Below, one piece after another: positions 42,787-52,534 of a stretch of DNA of 64,000 bases. Source of the DNA: Bacteroidetes bacterium 37-13 (GTDB taxonomy: Bacteria > Bacteroidota > Bacteroidia > Chitinophagales > LD1); NCBI GenBank assembly GCA_001897535.1, contig MKTC01000040.1, positions 1-64,000 on the forward strand, in the 5' to 3' direction. Below the pieces are notes generated by a model. The model did no database searches. It had not been told where the DNA came from and was given only the letters and a program-made list of their open reading frames with translations. The stretch's first letter is position 1. Each line of letters opens with the position of its first letter. Made by a program: the position numbers and the translations under genes.

Positions 42787-43140
42787 ATGAAAACTTCTGA
42801 GATAAAATTTAAGATTGATTTAGACAATCAAAATATTCCGCATAGCATTAAATGGCTGGCAACCGATTCACAACACAACGAATTAAAAGAGTGCAAAAGC
42901 ATGCAAATTTCACTTTGGGATATTGTTGAAAAAACGACTTACAATATTCACTTGTGGACAAAAGATATTACTACCGATGAAATGCACTCACAGTTTTTCC
43001 AAACGCTATTAAGTTTTGCAGATTCATATCAAAAAGCTACAGGCAACCCATTTGTGAAAGAAGAAATGCAGAAATTCGCAAATGACTTAGCCGCAAAAAC
43101 TGCCGAATGGGAAGAAGGCAGACAAACTACTAAGTGGTAA
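42787..43140 (+). CDS. gldC: Gliding motility protein GldC
   Basis: A 117-aa cytoplasmic protein with the conserved GldC layout: KTSEIKFKIDLDNQNIPHSI at the start, a central LWDIVEKTTYNIHLWTKDI and a C-terminal Trp. GldC is an accessory protein of Bacteroidota gliding/T9SS. Family members are of the same length. It is followed by a perfect bidirectional terminator. Confidence 0.93.
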   Translation: MKTSEIKFKIDLDNQNIPHSIKWLATDSQHNELKECKSMQISLWDIVEKTTYNIHLWTKDITTDEMHSQFFQTLLSFADSYQKATGNPFVKEEMQKFANDLAAKTAEWEEGRQTTKW

Positions 43141-43162
43141 TTTTCGGAAATAGCCTACTAAA

Positions 43163-43200
43163 AACAAAAAGGGAAATGAGCAATCATTTCCCTTTTTGTT
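43163..43200. terminator. Bidirectional terminator between gldC and the DUF1573 gene
   Basis: A perfect 17-bp inverted repeat: AACAAAAAGGGAAATGA, loop GCAA, TCATTTCCCTTTTTGTT. The flanking A and T runs serve both converging genes. Confidence 0.95.
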
Positions 43201-43232
43201 TAGCCTGCTTTTGCAGGCACTTTCTATAATTA

Positions 43233-43712
43233 TTATTTAGAAGGTGCTACTGCTGCCGGTGTTGGTTGTGCTTTTGCCGGAGCTACTGGTTGGCCAGAAG
43301 TTGCTCCTGCATTAGGATCTAAAATTGTACCGTGAATTTTTAAAGTTTCAGGGCTGTTTTTTGCATTAGATTCTACAGTTACCGTTTTAGTGAATGGTCC
43401 GATACGGTGTGTATCGTATTTCACTTTAATTACGCCAGATTTACCAGGCATTATCGGTTCTTTTGGGCATTCAGGAACTGTGCATCCACATGAACCGCGA
43501 CAGTTTGAAATAACTAATGGGCTTTTGCCTACGTTTACAAATTTAAACTCGCGTGCACCGTCTGCATCTTGTTTAATTGTTCCGTAATCAATTTCTGTAG
43601 AGTGCCATTTAAACTCCGGAGCATTAGGATCTACCGGATTGGCAACCCCTGTTTGTGCCGCAGCAAACATTGCTGTGCCTGCAACACATAAAGTGAAAAG
43701 TAATTTCTTCAT
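43233..43712 (-). CDS. DUF1573 domain secreted protein
   Basis: A 159-aa protein with a signal peptide (cleavage near AAAQTG) and one DUF1573 immunoglobulin-like domain: HSTEIDYGTIKQDADGAREF, the signature ISNCRGSCGCTVPECPKEPI and GVIKVKYDTHRIGPFTKTV. A Pro/Ala-rich tail ends the protein. Very common in Bacteroidota; function unknown, probably periplasmic. Confidence 0.93.
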   Translation of the reverse strand: MKKLLFTLCVAGTAMFAAAQTGVANPVDPNAPEFKWHSTEIDYGTIKQDADGAREFKFVNVGKSPLVISNCRGSCGCTVPECPKEPIMPGKSGVIKVKYDTHRIGPFTKTVTVESNAKNSPETLKIHGTILDPNAGATSGQPVAPAKAQPTPAAVAPSK

Positions 43713-43880
43713 GCTTTCTTAAATTTGTTTTTAAAAGTTGTTTACTAAAAGCAAAGCGAATTAACGCCTTTTTTCGTGTTACAAGATTTAGAAAATGCTA
43801 AAAGGTTTATCCTCTTAACAGTTTTTTGTTTTTCAAATATACTAACCAAAATAAAACGAAATAAAAGTTGAAGTATGCAA

Positions 43881-44957
43881 CTACACAGCAACACCACTTT
43901 CTTTCAGCTTTTCAGTTTGTTCGGCTACCGCAAGTGCTTCCAACATGCTATTGATATCTCCATCCATAAAAGCATCTAAATTATAGATGCTCATATTGAT
44001 TCGGTGGTCTGTAATTCTGCCTTGCGGATAATTGTAAGTTCTAATTTTTGCACTTCGGTCGCCTGTGCTTACTAATGTTTTTCTGCGTGCTGCTATTTCG
44101 TTTTCGTGCTCGCGAACTGCGGCTTCATAAATTCTGGTTTTCATCATTTTTAAAGCCATTTCGCGGTTTTTATGCTGGCTTCTTTCTTGTTGGCATTCCA
44201 CTACCACTCCGGTTGGAATGTGTGTAAGGCGCACCGCACTTTCTGTTCTGTTTACGTGCTGACCTCCTGCTCCACTTGCTCTAAAAACATCCATTTTTAT
44301 ATCGGCTTCATTCACTTGCACATCTACTTCATCTGCTTCGGGCAAAACCGCTACCGATGCCGCAGAAGTGTGTACTCTGCCTTGTGCTTCTGTTTTTGGA
44401 ACGCGCTGCACACGGTGTACACCACTTTCAAATTTTAATGAGCCATAAACATTGTTGCCTTTTATTTCTATCACAATTTCTTTGTAACCGCCCACTGTGC
44501 CTTCGTTTGCATTTACAAGACTCACAGCCCAACCTTTTACTTCGCAAAAGCGCGTGTACATACGCAGCAAATCTCCTGCAAAAATGCTTGCTTCATCACC
44601 TCCGGTTCCTGCTCTAATTTCTAACAATACATTTTTTTCGTCTTCAGGATCTTTAGGAACTAAAAGTTTTTTCAGTTCGGTTTCTATATTTTCTTTTTCA
44701 ATTTCTAATTGGTCTAAATCGGCTTTTGCCAACTCGCGAAATTCTTCATCTTTTTCTTTGTTTAAAATTTCTTTATTGTTTTCGATATTGCTTACCACTA
44801 ATTTATAGCGGTCGTAAACATTTACGACTTCTTCTAATTCGCGGTACTCTTTATTTAGTTTTGCAAATAGTTTCATATCGGTAGTGGCGGCAGGATCCAT
44901 TAACCTTTTTCCTATTTCAATAAACTTTCCTTTAAGCGATTCTAACTGAGAAAACAT
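43881..44957 (-). CDS. prfA: Peptide chain release factor 1
   Basis: A 358-aa class I release factor recognising UAA/UAG. It has the catalytic GGQ loop in GAGGQHVNRTESAVR (about 229), the codon-recognition PxT region in HRVQRVPKTEAQGRVHTSA and the RF-typical N-terminal coiled domain. Full length, intact, single gene. Confidence 0.97.
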   Translation of the reverse strand: MFSQLESLKGKFIEIGKRLMDPAATTDMKLFAKLNKEYRELEEVVNVYDRYKLVVSNIENNKEILNKEKDEEFRELAKADLDQLEIEKENIETELKKLLVPKDPEDEKNVLLEIRAGTGGDEASIFAGDLLRMYTRFCEVKGWAVSLVNANEGTVGGYKEIVIEIKGNNVYGSLKFESGVHRVQRVPKTEAQGRVHTSAASVAVLPEADEVDVQVNEADIKMDVFRASGAGGQHVNRTESAVRLTHIPTGVVVECQQERSQHKNREMALKMMKTRIYEAAVREHENEIAARRKTLVSTGDRSAKIRTYNYPQGRITDHRINMSIYNLDAFMDGDINSMLEALAVAEQTEKLKESGVAV

Positions 44958-45222
44958 GTAAAAAATTGAGGCGCGAAAATAGCTGATTATCCTAAAAAGT
45001 AGTAAACTATTATTTCTTCATCAATTTTATATAGCAAAAATGAAGTCTGTTGGAATGGAATATTGGGGTTTAAAACTGAATTTATTGTAGAGTTTATGTT
45101 TTTGTAAGAACATAAAAAAAAATAGGAAGTTTTTATTAAAAGTTATTGGTTGTCAATTCTAAATACTTAATTTTGAAGACCAGAAAGACACTAAATGAGT
45201 TTTAACTTTAATCGTTTTTTTA

Positions 45223-45831
45223 ATGAAAGTAACTTTAATTGGTGCATCTGGTTTAGCAAAAGATTTAGTGGGTGCGTTTGGATACGAAAATTATATACGT
45301 GGTGTAACTTTGTTTGATAATGTAACCGAAGCGAACGAAGAAATACTTTCTAACCACTATCCAATTATTCGCACAAAGGAGGCTTTGAAAAAACACTTTG
45401 AAACTGTTTCTCCTTTTTTTATTGTAGCAATTGCATCACCTGCAAAGCGGAGAAAGATGGCAGCAGAAATAAAAGCGCTTGGAGGTATAAATATTTCTTA
45501 TTTCTGTTCTCAAGCTTTAATAAGTCAATTTACAGAAATGTCGGAGCAAGGTGTTATTATCCAATTGGGATGTAATGTTTCAAGTGAGTGTGTTTTAGAA
45601 GAAGGGGTGTTTTTAAATGTACGCTGTATGCTTGGGCATGGTGTAAAAATTGGCAAGTACACTACCTTATCGCCAGATGTAAAAGTGCTTGGAAATGTTT
45701 CCATTGGGGAAAATTGTGTAATTGCAACCGGTGTAACTATTATGCCTAATGTGAAAGTTGGCAACAATGTAAAAATAGGAATGAACAAACTAATAACCAG
45801 TGATATTCCTGATAACACAGAGTTGTTTTAG
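45223..45831 (+). CDS. NeuD/PglD-like sugar O-acyltransferase (left-handed beta-helix)
   Basis: A 202-aa protein. The N-terminal Rossmann-like domain (MKVTLIGASGLAKDLVGAF) binds the sugar nucleotide; from about residue 95 hexapeptide repeats follow ([IVL]GxxxxI; for example VKIGKYTTLSPDVKVLGNVS and IGENCVIATGVTIMPNVKVG). Members acetylate amino or hydroxyl groups of surface sugars. It is the first gene of the 45-54 kb cluster. Confidence 0.9.
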   Translation: MKVTLIGASGLAKDLVGAFGYENYIRGVTLFDNVTEANEEILSNHYPIIRTKEALKKHFETVSPFFIVAIASPAKRRKMAAEIKALGGINISYFCSQALISQFTEMSEQGVIIQLGCNVSSECVLEEGVFLNVRCMLGHGVKIGKYTTLSPDVKVLGNVSIGENCVIATGVTIMPNVKVGNNVKIGMNKLITSDIPDNTELF

Positions 45832-45869
45832 ATTGAACAAAATTGCTAATGAATAAACAAGAATAGCGA

Positions 45870-46646
45870 ATGAATTTTTTTGAAACTTTTAGTGGTAATA
45901 TATCAGAGTTCAATGAGCTTTTTCAGAAAACAAAGCTTGTGCATGTACTACCCAATAAAGTTGGTTTATCAGCTGATGCTTATTTTAGAAAACTTGCGGC
46001 AGCGTGTGGCATTCCTTTAATTCATGATGAAGAACCAGCAACAGGGAAATTGGTGATTGATAGATGGTCAATTATTGAATATAATCCAGCAAAGGGCGAT
46101 ACTTACAAGTATAGCAATACGGCACAGCCACTTCATATTGATTACAGCTATTTTTCCTTCGATATTTATGCGGCATTTATTTTCTGCGAAAAGCAAGCTG
46201 AGTTTGGAGGCGCAACTCGTTTTATTGATGTAGATACTATTGTGCAAATTTTAGAAACAATAGATAAGACACTTTTAGAGCGCTTACAAAACACAATTAT
46301 TCAATTTGGTAGAGAAGGAAATCCGGTAGCAAACAAGAAAGATTTTATTCTCTCTAAAGATGATTTGGGTTGGAGAATTAACTGGAATTATTTTAGAGCA
46401 AAAGAAGACATTGTAAATATTACCTTGGTTGAAGATTTTAAGCGGTTTTTAGATGATTATATTGAGCAGAGTGGAGAATTAAAAGAGTTGAAATTGCAAC
46501 CCGGTGAAGGTGTTTTTTTTCATGATAAAAGAGTATTGCATGGACGCAATTCTTTTATTGGAAATAGACTTTTAAATAAAGCAGGAATAGTTACAACAGT
46601 GCCGGATATTGTGAAGAAGTTAATTGCCGAAGGGCGACAAAATTAA
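45870..46646 (+). CDS. TauD/TfdA-like Fe(II)/2-oxoglutarate dioxygenase
   Basis: A 258-aa double-stranded beta-helix oxygenase. The iron triad is visible as LHIDYSY (His-x-Asp, about 88) and the distal His in VLHGRNSF (about 224), with the 2OG-binding Arg probably in GNRLLNK. Such enzymes hydroxylate amino acids in natural products or cleave sulfonates; the clustering with surface-sugar genes suggests modification of a small molecule or glycan substituent. 38 bp after the acyltransferase. Confidence 0.85.
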   Translation: MNFFETFSGNISEFNELFQKTKLVHVLPNKVGLSADAYFRKLAAACGIPLIHDEEPATGKLVIDRWSIIEYNPAKGDTYKYSNTAQPLHIDYSYFSFDIYAAFIFCEKQAEFGGATRFIDVDTIVQILETIDKTLLERLQNTIIQFGREGNPVANKKDFILSKDDLGWRINWNYFRAKEDIVNITLVEDFKRFLDDYIEQSGELKELKLQPGEGVFFHDKRVLHGRNSFIGNRLLNKAGIVTTVPDIVKKLIAEGRQN

Positions 46647-46716
46647 GCACAAGATGAATGGCTACATTTGTGTTTTTACGCGTCTTTTTTTAAAACAATA
46701 CAATGCTAATCAATAG

Positions 46717-47430
46717 GTGAAAAAGAAACTCACATTTATCTCGTTAGCACTTTTGGTTTCTATCATTCTATTTTTTGAACTTGTTCCAGTATGGATTCAA
46801 GCAGCAACGCGTGATGAACTAAAAAATTGGTATCCAACTTTCGGAACGATAGCTTTCTATTTTATTCGAATATTTCTACCCATTGCATTTGCTGTTTCTA
46901 TTGGCGCATTACTCTTCTTATGGACAAAAGATGTTTTAAGCTATATCAAATATGGTGTAGAGTTTTTAAGAGATAAAATTAGTAACAATAGAAGAGGATT
47001 TTTCTACGCTGTTTTCTTAATGATTTTAGTTGCTCAATTTTATTACAACTATAATTATGATGAGGTTTATCCTGCTGTGATGATGCCACTGTTTGGGCAA
47101 GGAATCTATCCAAATCCGATAGAGGTAGAAACAGATGAATTGATTGTGAAGAACTGTAATGAACAACTATATACTTTGCAATTTTATGAGTTGCTAACAG
47201 AAGTAATTGGCGATGAGGAGGGCAAAATGATTTCTGCTAAAAAGATAACGCAAGTTCCACTAACGGATAACTTGAAGTTGTGGTTGAATATACATGCGCG
47301 AAAGCGATTGAAAGAAAATTGTATTAAAGAAATTGAAATAATAAAAATTACAAGCGAATACTTTTACAATGGACAACAATTTAGCTTGAAGAATGAGAAG
47401 AAAGAACAGCTTCACAAAATTACTTATTGA
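46717..47430 (+). CDS. Membrane protein of unknown function, partner of HTTM-like protein (copy 1)
   Basis: A 237-aa protein starting with GTG. Three membrane segments fall in the first ~110 residues (LISLALLVSIILFFELVPVW-like; FIRIFLPIAFAVSIGALLFL; FFYAVFLMILVAQFYY); a ~120-aa extracytoplasmic domain follows, opening with PAVMMPLFGQGIYPNP. Not recognised. The gene at 50946 has the same plan (LWY motif after helix 1, three helices, then an FPMYNSF segment), and both precede an HTTM-like gene, overlapping it. Its stop overlaps the next ATG by 1 bp. Confidence 0.7.
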   Translation: MKKKLTFISLALLVSIILFFELVPVWIQAATRDELKNWYPTFGTIAFYFIRIFLPIAFAVSIGALLFLWTKDVLSYIKYGVEFLRDKISNNRRGFFYAVFLMILVAQFYYNYNYDEVYPAVMMPLFGQGIYPNPIEVETDELIVKNCNEQLYTLQFYELLTEVIGDEEGKMISAKKITQVPLTDNLKLWLNIHARKRLKENCIKEIEIIKITSEYFYNGQQFSLKNEKKEQLHKITY

Positions 47431-48539
47431 TGCAGACTTCAAAGTTGAATATTGTTGAAAGATGGTTGAACTATAATCCAATAGACGAAAGTGGATTAGC
47501 TGTTTTTAGAATTTTATTTTCATTCTTCTGTTTACTTTCACTTGTTGGTGTTTTGAGAATTGATACATTGACAATTTATCCCAACGAGTTTTATAAACCG
47601 CAAGTAAGTTTTGCATATCTTTTTGATAAGCTCCCACCTATTTATTTTTTATATCTTTTAGATACACTCTCAATTGTTTCTTTAGTTGGAATGCTGTTTG
47701 GTGTGAAAACGCAATGGAGTTCTATATTATTTGGCGTCTTTTTTATTTGTTCAGTTTCATTTATTTATGCATTTTCTAAAATCGGACATCAACATTTTAT
47801 GCCGTTTACGGCAATTATTTTTGCTTTCTCCGGTTGGGGAAACAAATACTCTATTGATGCAGTTTTTTCAAACAAGAACAATAAAAAAGGTGAGATTAAT
47901 GTTTATCCATTCTTTACTTTAATTATTGCGTTTTCATTTTTTACATCAGGGTTTGCAAAACTGCTTGGTGCTTGGCTCGATCCAAGTTTTCAAGCAGTAA
48001 GGTATTACCAACTTCGCGATTTGTTTTTTGTTGAACGATCTAATCTATTAACCCATTTTACTGCTTATGATTTAACTTCAAAGATGTTTTGGGAATTGAT
48101 GGATTACTTTATTGTAGCCATAGAAATACTACCGCTTTTTTTTATGTTTTATCCTAAAGTATTTCGCTACTTTATGTTTGGGTTAGCAAGTTTTCATCTT
48201 GGTGTTTATCTTGTTATGAATATCACATTTGGCATGTATCCACTAATATATTTACCGTTTATTGCAGATTGGAAGCATTCGTTTTTAATGGCTAAGATAA
48301 GGGGGCTTTTCAATGAAATTAGATTTGAAAAAAAGTTGCTTCAAATCGCATTTTTAATCGTGCTATTTGTTGCTGTGATTTTGCATTACATACTCAATTT
48401 TAATGATGTTAGAGGATTAAGTTTACATAGAGGAGTCATACTTGTAATGTCTTATATCATTACTTTATATTTCTTTTTAGAAGCAATGTTTATTAACTAT
48501 GCAAGGGATAAGGTCGTTGAGTTAAAGGCTGAAAAATAG
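47430..48539 (+). CDS. HTTM-like (vitamin K-dependent gamma-carboxylase-related) membrane protein, copy 1
   Basis: 369 aa with about eight membrane helices. The HTTM fold is suggested by the N-terminal ESGLAVFRILFSFFCLLSLV, the GHQHFMPFTAIIFAFSGWG helix pair and the SGFAKLLGAWLD motif before a short extracellular loop. Gamma-carboxylase-like proteins in bacteria are of unknown activity; the eukaryotic relatives oxidise vitamin K. Family assignment is by pattern and not certain. The ATG at 47430 is used. Confidence 0.65.
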   Translation: MQTSKLNIVERWLNYNPIDESGLAVFRILFSFFCLLSLVGVLRIDTLTIYPNEFYKPQVSFAYLFDKLPPIYFLYLLDTLSIVSLVGMLFGVKTQWSSILFGVFFICSVSFIYAFSKIGHQHFMPFTAIIFAFSGWGNKYSIDAVFSNKNNKKGEINVYPFFTLIIAFSFFTSGFAKLLGAWLDPSFQAVRYYQLRDLFFVERSNLLTHFTAYDLTSKMFWELMDYFIVAIEILPLFFMFYPKVFRYFMFGLASFHLGVYLVMNITFGMYPLIYLPFIADWKHSFLMAKIRGLFNEIRFEKKLLQIAFLIVLFVAVILHYILNFNDVRGLSLHRGVILVMSYIITLYFFLEAMFINYARDKVVELKAEK

Positions 48540-48553
48540 AGTACATTAGAGAA

Positions 48554-49474
48554 ATGTCATCAATAAAAGTTTCTGTAGCAATTCTTACTTATAATCAAGA
48601 AAATTCAATTCGTGAAGCAATAGAAAGTGTTTTGTCGCAACAGGTTAATTTTAATGTTGAAGTTATTGTGGTAAATGATGGCTCTACTGATAATTCTGAT
48701 GCTGTCATAAAAGAGTTGGCAGTGCTTTCTCCTCAGATTGTATATGTTCATCACAAAGAAAATTTAGGGATTAGAAGTAGTGTAATTGAGGTTAGTAAAA
48801 TATTGAAAGGAGAGTATGTTGCTGTTTTAGATGGAGATGATTTGTGGTGCTATCCACATAAGCTGCAAACGCAGATAGATTTTTTAGATAACAATGCTGA
48901 GTATGAAGGTTGTTTTCACGACACGGCAATACAGAATATGGTAAAGAATGGCAATAGTTATTTTGCGGCACACAAGTATTATTCTCAACGATATAGCTAT
49001 GAGAACGATTTCTTTTTCCCTGATATTGTAGATAGAATTTCGATTATTTCCTCCTCGTCTTCGGTGATGCGAGCAAGGAGACTAAAGAAATTGAACATGA
49101 GTATTTTAGATGACAATTTATCCATAGACTGGAAGTTGAAAGTGCTGATAATTTTAGATGATAAGTTTAAGTATTTTAATGAGGTCTGGTCTGTATATAG
49201 AAATCACGATGGAGGGATATCAAAAAGCAATAAGGTAAAGTTTCACTTGTCTCATATAAGATTTTTGAGACAGTTATTGGAAAAAGAGTGGTTTGAAAAT
49301 AGACAGTACGATATATATAGAGCAATTTCAAGCGAGTACAGAGTGCTATTAACTATCAAAGAAAGTAATGAAACGATTGATAAACAAAAACTATTTCCGC
49401 AATACCTAAAGTCTGAATTTGCTAGATTATGGTATTTTAGAAAGCAGTTTTTAGGTTCTAATACTAAGCAGTAG
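48554..49474 (+). CDS. Family 2 glycosyltransferase
   Basis: A 306-aa GT-A protein: AILTYNQENSIREAIESVLS, VIVVNDGSTDNSD, and the metal-binding LDGDDLWCYPHKLQ. The C-terminal half is helical (MRARRLKKLNMSILDD, VWSVYRNHDGGIS), as in WbbD/EpsH-like surface polysaccharide transferases. Composition is AT-rich with many AGA and ATA codons. 14 bp after the HTTM-like gene. Confidence 0.92.
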   Translation: MSSIKVSVAILTYNQENSIREAIESVLSQQVNFNVEVIVVNDGSTDNSDAVIKELAVLSPQIVYVHHKENLGIRSSVIEVSKILKGEYVAVLDGDDLWCYPHKLQTQIDFLDNNAEYEGCFHDTAIQNMVKNGNSYFAAHKYYSQRYSYENDFFFPDIVDRISIISSSSSVMRARRLKKLNMSILDDNLSIDWKLKVLIILDDKFKYFNEVWSVYRNHDGGISKSNKVKFHLSHIRFLRQLLEKEWFENRQYDIYRAISSEYRVLLTIKESNETIDKQKLFPQYLKSEFARLWYFRKQFLGSNTKQ

Positions 49475-49516
49475 AATTAGAAATAAATTTTAAAAATGTG
49501 GTACGAAGAAATAATA

Positions 49517-50953
49517 ATGTTTCAGAAGTTATTTAGAAGGTTAGTTTGGCTCTTAGTACTCTTAATTTTAGTTAGTTGCCATCGAGATAAAGAATTACTT
49601 AGAGAACGCTTTTCTATAAAGCAAGAATTGAACTTTGATTCTACTCAGAGAGTTTTGATTATCGAAAATCCTCACAGCTATCAAGTTGCTTTTCATCTTA
49701 AGGTAAGTAACTTATTTCCTTTAGATAGTGAAGACATAAAACAAATTGTTGAGTTGCATGCAAAGGAAAATAAAGTGCCAATAGAGCAAGCTGCATGGCA
49801 ATTTGTAAATCAATTAACCTTTAATAATTTACCTTACACAACAGAGAGATGGCAACATAATCCACAATTATTCATTAACTCAATTGGAGGTGGCTATTGT
49901 GATGATAGAGCTACAACACTAGTTGCTATTTGGAAAAACTGGTTCGATTCGGCACGTGTGGTAAATTTAGGCGGGCATGTTGTAGCTGAAGTTAAAAGCA
50001 ATGGCAAATGGCAAATGTTTGATTCTGATAAAGGAGTTGCATATTTAGATGAGGACAAAGAAGTATGTTCAATAGATGAATTGGAAGATTCCGCAAAATG
50101 GATTTCTAATCCAAAAGAAGGGTATGTTTTAGGTAATAATGTTGCTTTAAAATGTCCAACTCCAAGAGCCAAAGAACTTGCCAGCTTATATGCTTCAGAT
50201 AGTAATAATGTTGATGTTACAAAATGGCATTTGAGGTATAAAGAACTAAGTAGCCTATTTATTCTGCCAAGTAATTCAAGAATAGAATTGATAATGGATG
50301 TTCCATATAAATTAGTGATTCATTTAAGTCCCGAATCTAAAGGAGAATTACAGATTCCATTTGTGCCATACAAAGCATCGGGGAATATTGATTTTATTGA
50401 AAATGGAAACTTGCAGTCAGTAAATTCAAACAACTATCTTTTTAGTAATAACGAATTTCATAATAATTTACAGATAGTTAAGGCTGGACAGAAGAGTAAA
50501 ATTGAGTATTTAATCAACCCGAAATTAGATGAATTTGTTACAAGTAATCGTCTCTATATAAATAGTACGGATAGTTTAAAATTATTTACAGAGCGCCTTT
50601 CTGAACCAATTCAAAATGTATTGTTTGGTGAAGTAGGTTTATATTTTGATATAATTTTAAAAAATTATAGCAGCGAATTGGAAGAGTGGAGTAAGTTAGA
50701 GATTGATAACTTAGTATATAATGATTTTGAGGATATGTTTTTATCCTTTTTAGAAGAAGATAGTGATATTACAAGTGAGCAAATAAAGAAGAACGTAATG
50801 GTGTTTAGAAATGTCTATTTGAGCTTTTGTGATGATGAAAAAAAAATGAAAAAATATAAAAGAGCTTATCCGGTGAGTATGCTCCTTTTGTTTGCTTCAA
50901 TTAAAGATAATAAATTGGATTATTTTAAGAGTCTGACAAATATGCATGATTAA
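49517..50953 (+). CDS. Transglutaminase-like lipoprotein
   Basis: A 478-aa lipoprotein (lipobox LILVSC, Cys about 19). A papain-like transglutaminase core carries the triad GGGYCDDRATT (Cys about 127), GGHVVAEV (His about 154) and MFDSDKG (Asp about 169). The remaining ~300 residues are a beta-rich and then helical region I do not recognise. Bacterial members may be proteases or cross-linkers acting on surface proteins or peptidoglycan. Overlaps the next gene by 8 bp. Confidence 0.8.
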   Translation: MFQKLFRRLVWLLVLLILVSCHRDKELLRERFSIKQELNFDSTQRVLIIENPHSYQVAFHLKVSNLFPLDSEDIKQIVELHAKENKVPIEQAAWQFVNQLTFNNLPYTTERWQHNPQLFINSIGGGYCDDRATTLVAIWKNWFDSARVVNLGGHVVAEVKSNGKWQMFDSDKGVAYLDEDKEVCSIDELEDSAKWISNPKEGYVLGNNVALKCPTPRAKELASLYASDSNNVDVTKWHLRYKELSSLFILPSNSRIELIMDVPYKLVIHLSPESKGELQIPFVPYKASGNIDFIENGNLQSVNSNNYLFSNNEFHNNLQIVKAGQKSKIEYLINPKLDEFVTSNRLYINSTDSLKLFTERLSEPIQNVLFGEVGLYFDIILKNYSSELEEWSKLEIDNLVYNDFEDMFLSFLEEDSDITSEQIKKNVMVFRNVYLSFCDDEKKMKKYKRAYPVSMLLLFASIKDNKLDYFKSLTNMHD

Positions 50954-51617
50954 AGTAACTCCTAAATTTTTTAGTTTAACTGTACTTGTTGCTATTGTAT
51001 TTGTATGGAGTTTGGTGCAATATCAATGGTGGGTTTTAGCTTCACTGACTGAATTTCGTTTGTGGTATCAAAATACGGGTTTGTTATTATGGATAGCTAA
51101 ATCTGCTTTTGTTGCGGTAGGTTTTTTTGCCTTTTTGTTCTTGGTATTTTTTACAATAAAATACTTGCTCATTTATGCACTCAAAATCTTTAGGAACGAA
51201 AGATTTCAGAAAGTTTATATCAATAGCATTTTTTTTATACTGATGGTAATTTGTGGTTGGTATGTTAAAACAGAACATCCTTTTTGCGATTTTCCAATGT
51301 ATAATTCATTTCCAAATTGGTCTATTGTTTTTATGATGGAGGATATGAATGGAAATCAACTTCCGTTATCAACTTTCAGTAATTATAGCGCAAGTGATAT
51401 TCCTGATTTATATTTTAATTTTATGAATAATGCTCATGAACCTTATGGGCGTTTAGAAAGTAATGAATGGGCGTTAAAGGCAGGTGCTGAAATCGGTAGA
51501 AAAATTAAACTTAAGCAAGAGCTAAAAGGAGGATTTAGACTGGTGCGGGTCTATTACCATATTAAAAGCCATAAAATAGTTGAGGAGCGAACTGTGTTGT
51601 ATGAAAGAAATATTTAA
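50946..51617 (+). CDS. Membrane protein of unknown function, partner of HTTM-like protein (copy 2)
   Basis: A 223-aa protein with three membrane segments (FFSLTVLVAIVFVWSLV, IAKSAFVAVGFFAFLFLVFF, VYINSIFFILMVICGWYV) and a ~115-aa extracytoplasmic domain beginning CDFPMYNSFPNWSIV. The layout and the FRLWYQNTG / PMYNSF motifs parallel the gene at 46717 (LKNWYPTFG / MPLFGQG), so they are probably paralogues. It overlaps the next gene by 17 bp. Confidence 0.7.
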   Translation: MIKVTPKFFSLTVLVAIVFVWSLVQYQWWVLASLTEFRLWYQNTGLLLWIAKSAFVAVGFFAFLFLVFFTIKYLLIYALKIFRNERFQKVYINSIFFILMVICGWYVKTEHPFCDFPMYNSFPNWSIVFMMEDMNGNQLPLSTFSNYSASDIPDLYFNFMNNAHEPYGRLESNEWALKAGAEIGRKIKLKQELKGGFRLVRVYYHIKSHKIVEERTVLYERNI

Positions 51618-52488
51618 AAAATATTGGAGCAACAGCTACTCAATATTGGAATGGCAGTGGATGAAGTATTCTTTATCATTTATTTGGATAGCTTCAATTG
51701 CAAAAATATTGTTGTTGCAGCAAACCATAAGCTACCCTCGTTCTATATGGCGATGGATAAATCATGATTGGATACAACTGCCTTTAGTTAAAGTTATGGT
51801 TTTTATTGCAGCTGCATTTGCTTTGTGGCAATACATTAGAGAGAAAGACATGAAGCGGTCATTAACTGTAATTACACTTGTTTCAATTCTGGTTTTTTCA
51901 CTTTCTGATTCCTACGGTTATTTTGATAGGTACGATTTAATGTCTTGTGTATGGATAGCACAATGGGTTGCTTATGTTTTATTATCGCCTGAAAAACATG
52001 ATATACCACAAATGAGAATTCAGTTTTCAGTTCAGGCAGTTGTGGGTGTATATTTTTTGGCAGGAATCAACAAACTAGTGTCTTCCGGTTGGACTTGGGG
52101 ACTAAGCACAGAAGCATTCGCGCTACAAGTGATGAAAGGTAATATGGTTGATTATGCACAAGATGGAAGTATTGGCGCACTTCATTCGGCAACTTATCTT
52201 TCACAGATAGTCTTGAGTTATCCTGTTTTATTTAGTGCTTTACTTTCTCTTTCTTTATTTCTTGAGTTAGCTTGTGTGGTTGTTCTTTTTAGTAAAAAAC
52301 TCAGGATTATTTTTGGCTTGTGCTTTTTGGGAATGCATATTGGTATAGCGATATTTTTGAAAATCCATTTGCTTTCTACGGTTCCAATAGCAATGTTTTT
52401 TCTATTAAATCCAATGTATTTGATTGCAGAGTTTATAGTAAATGTTAGAACCAAGTTGATTCGTTGCTTTATACAACTAGGCCTTTAG
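51601..52488 (+). CDS. HTTM-like membrane protein, copy 2
   Basis: 295 aa with about seven membrane helices. VGVYFLAGINKLVSSGWTWG parallels the SGFAKLLGAWLD motif of the copy at 47430, and the GLCFLGMHIGIAIFLKIHLL helix parallels ASFHLGVYLVMNI there. Both belong to the same broad family, but the two copies are well diverged. The ATG at 51601 is chosen. Confidence 0.6.
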   Translation: MKEIFKKYWSNSYSILEWQWMKYSLSFIWIASIAKILLLQQTISYPRSIWRWINHDWIQLPLVKVMVFIAAAFALWQYIREKDMKRSLTVITLVSILVFSLSDSYGYFDRYDLMSCVWIAQWVAYVLLSPEKHDIPQMRIQFSVQAVVGVYFLAGINKLVSSGWTWGLSTEAFALQVMKGNMVDYAQDGSIGALHSATYLSQIVLSYPVLFSALLSLSLFLELACVVVLFSKKLRIIFGLCFLGMHIGIAIFLKIHLLSTVPIAMFFLLNPMYLIAEFIVNVRTKLIRCFIQLGL

Positions 52489-52534
52489 TTGGTGTTTTAT
52501 GTATTATATTTGATTCTACTCGCTGCTTTAACCA

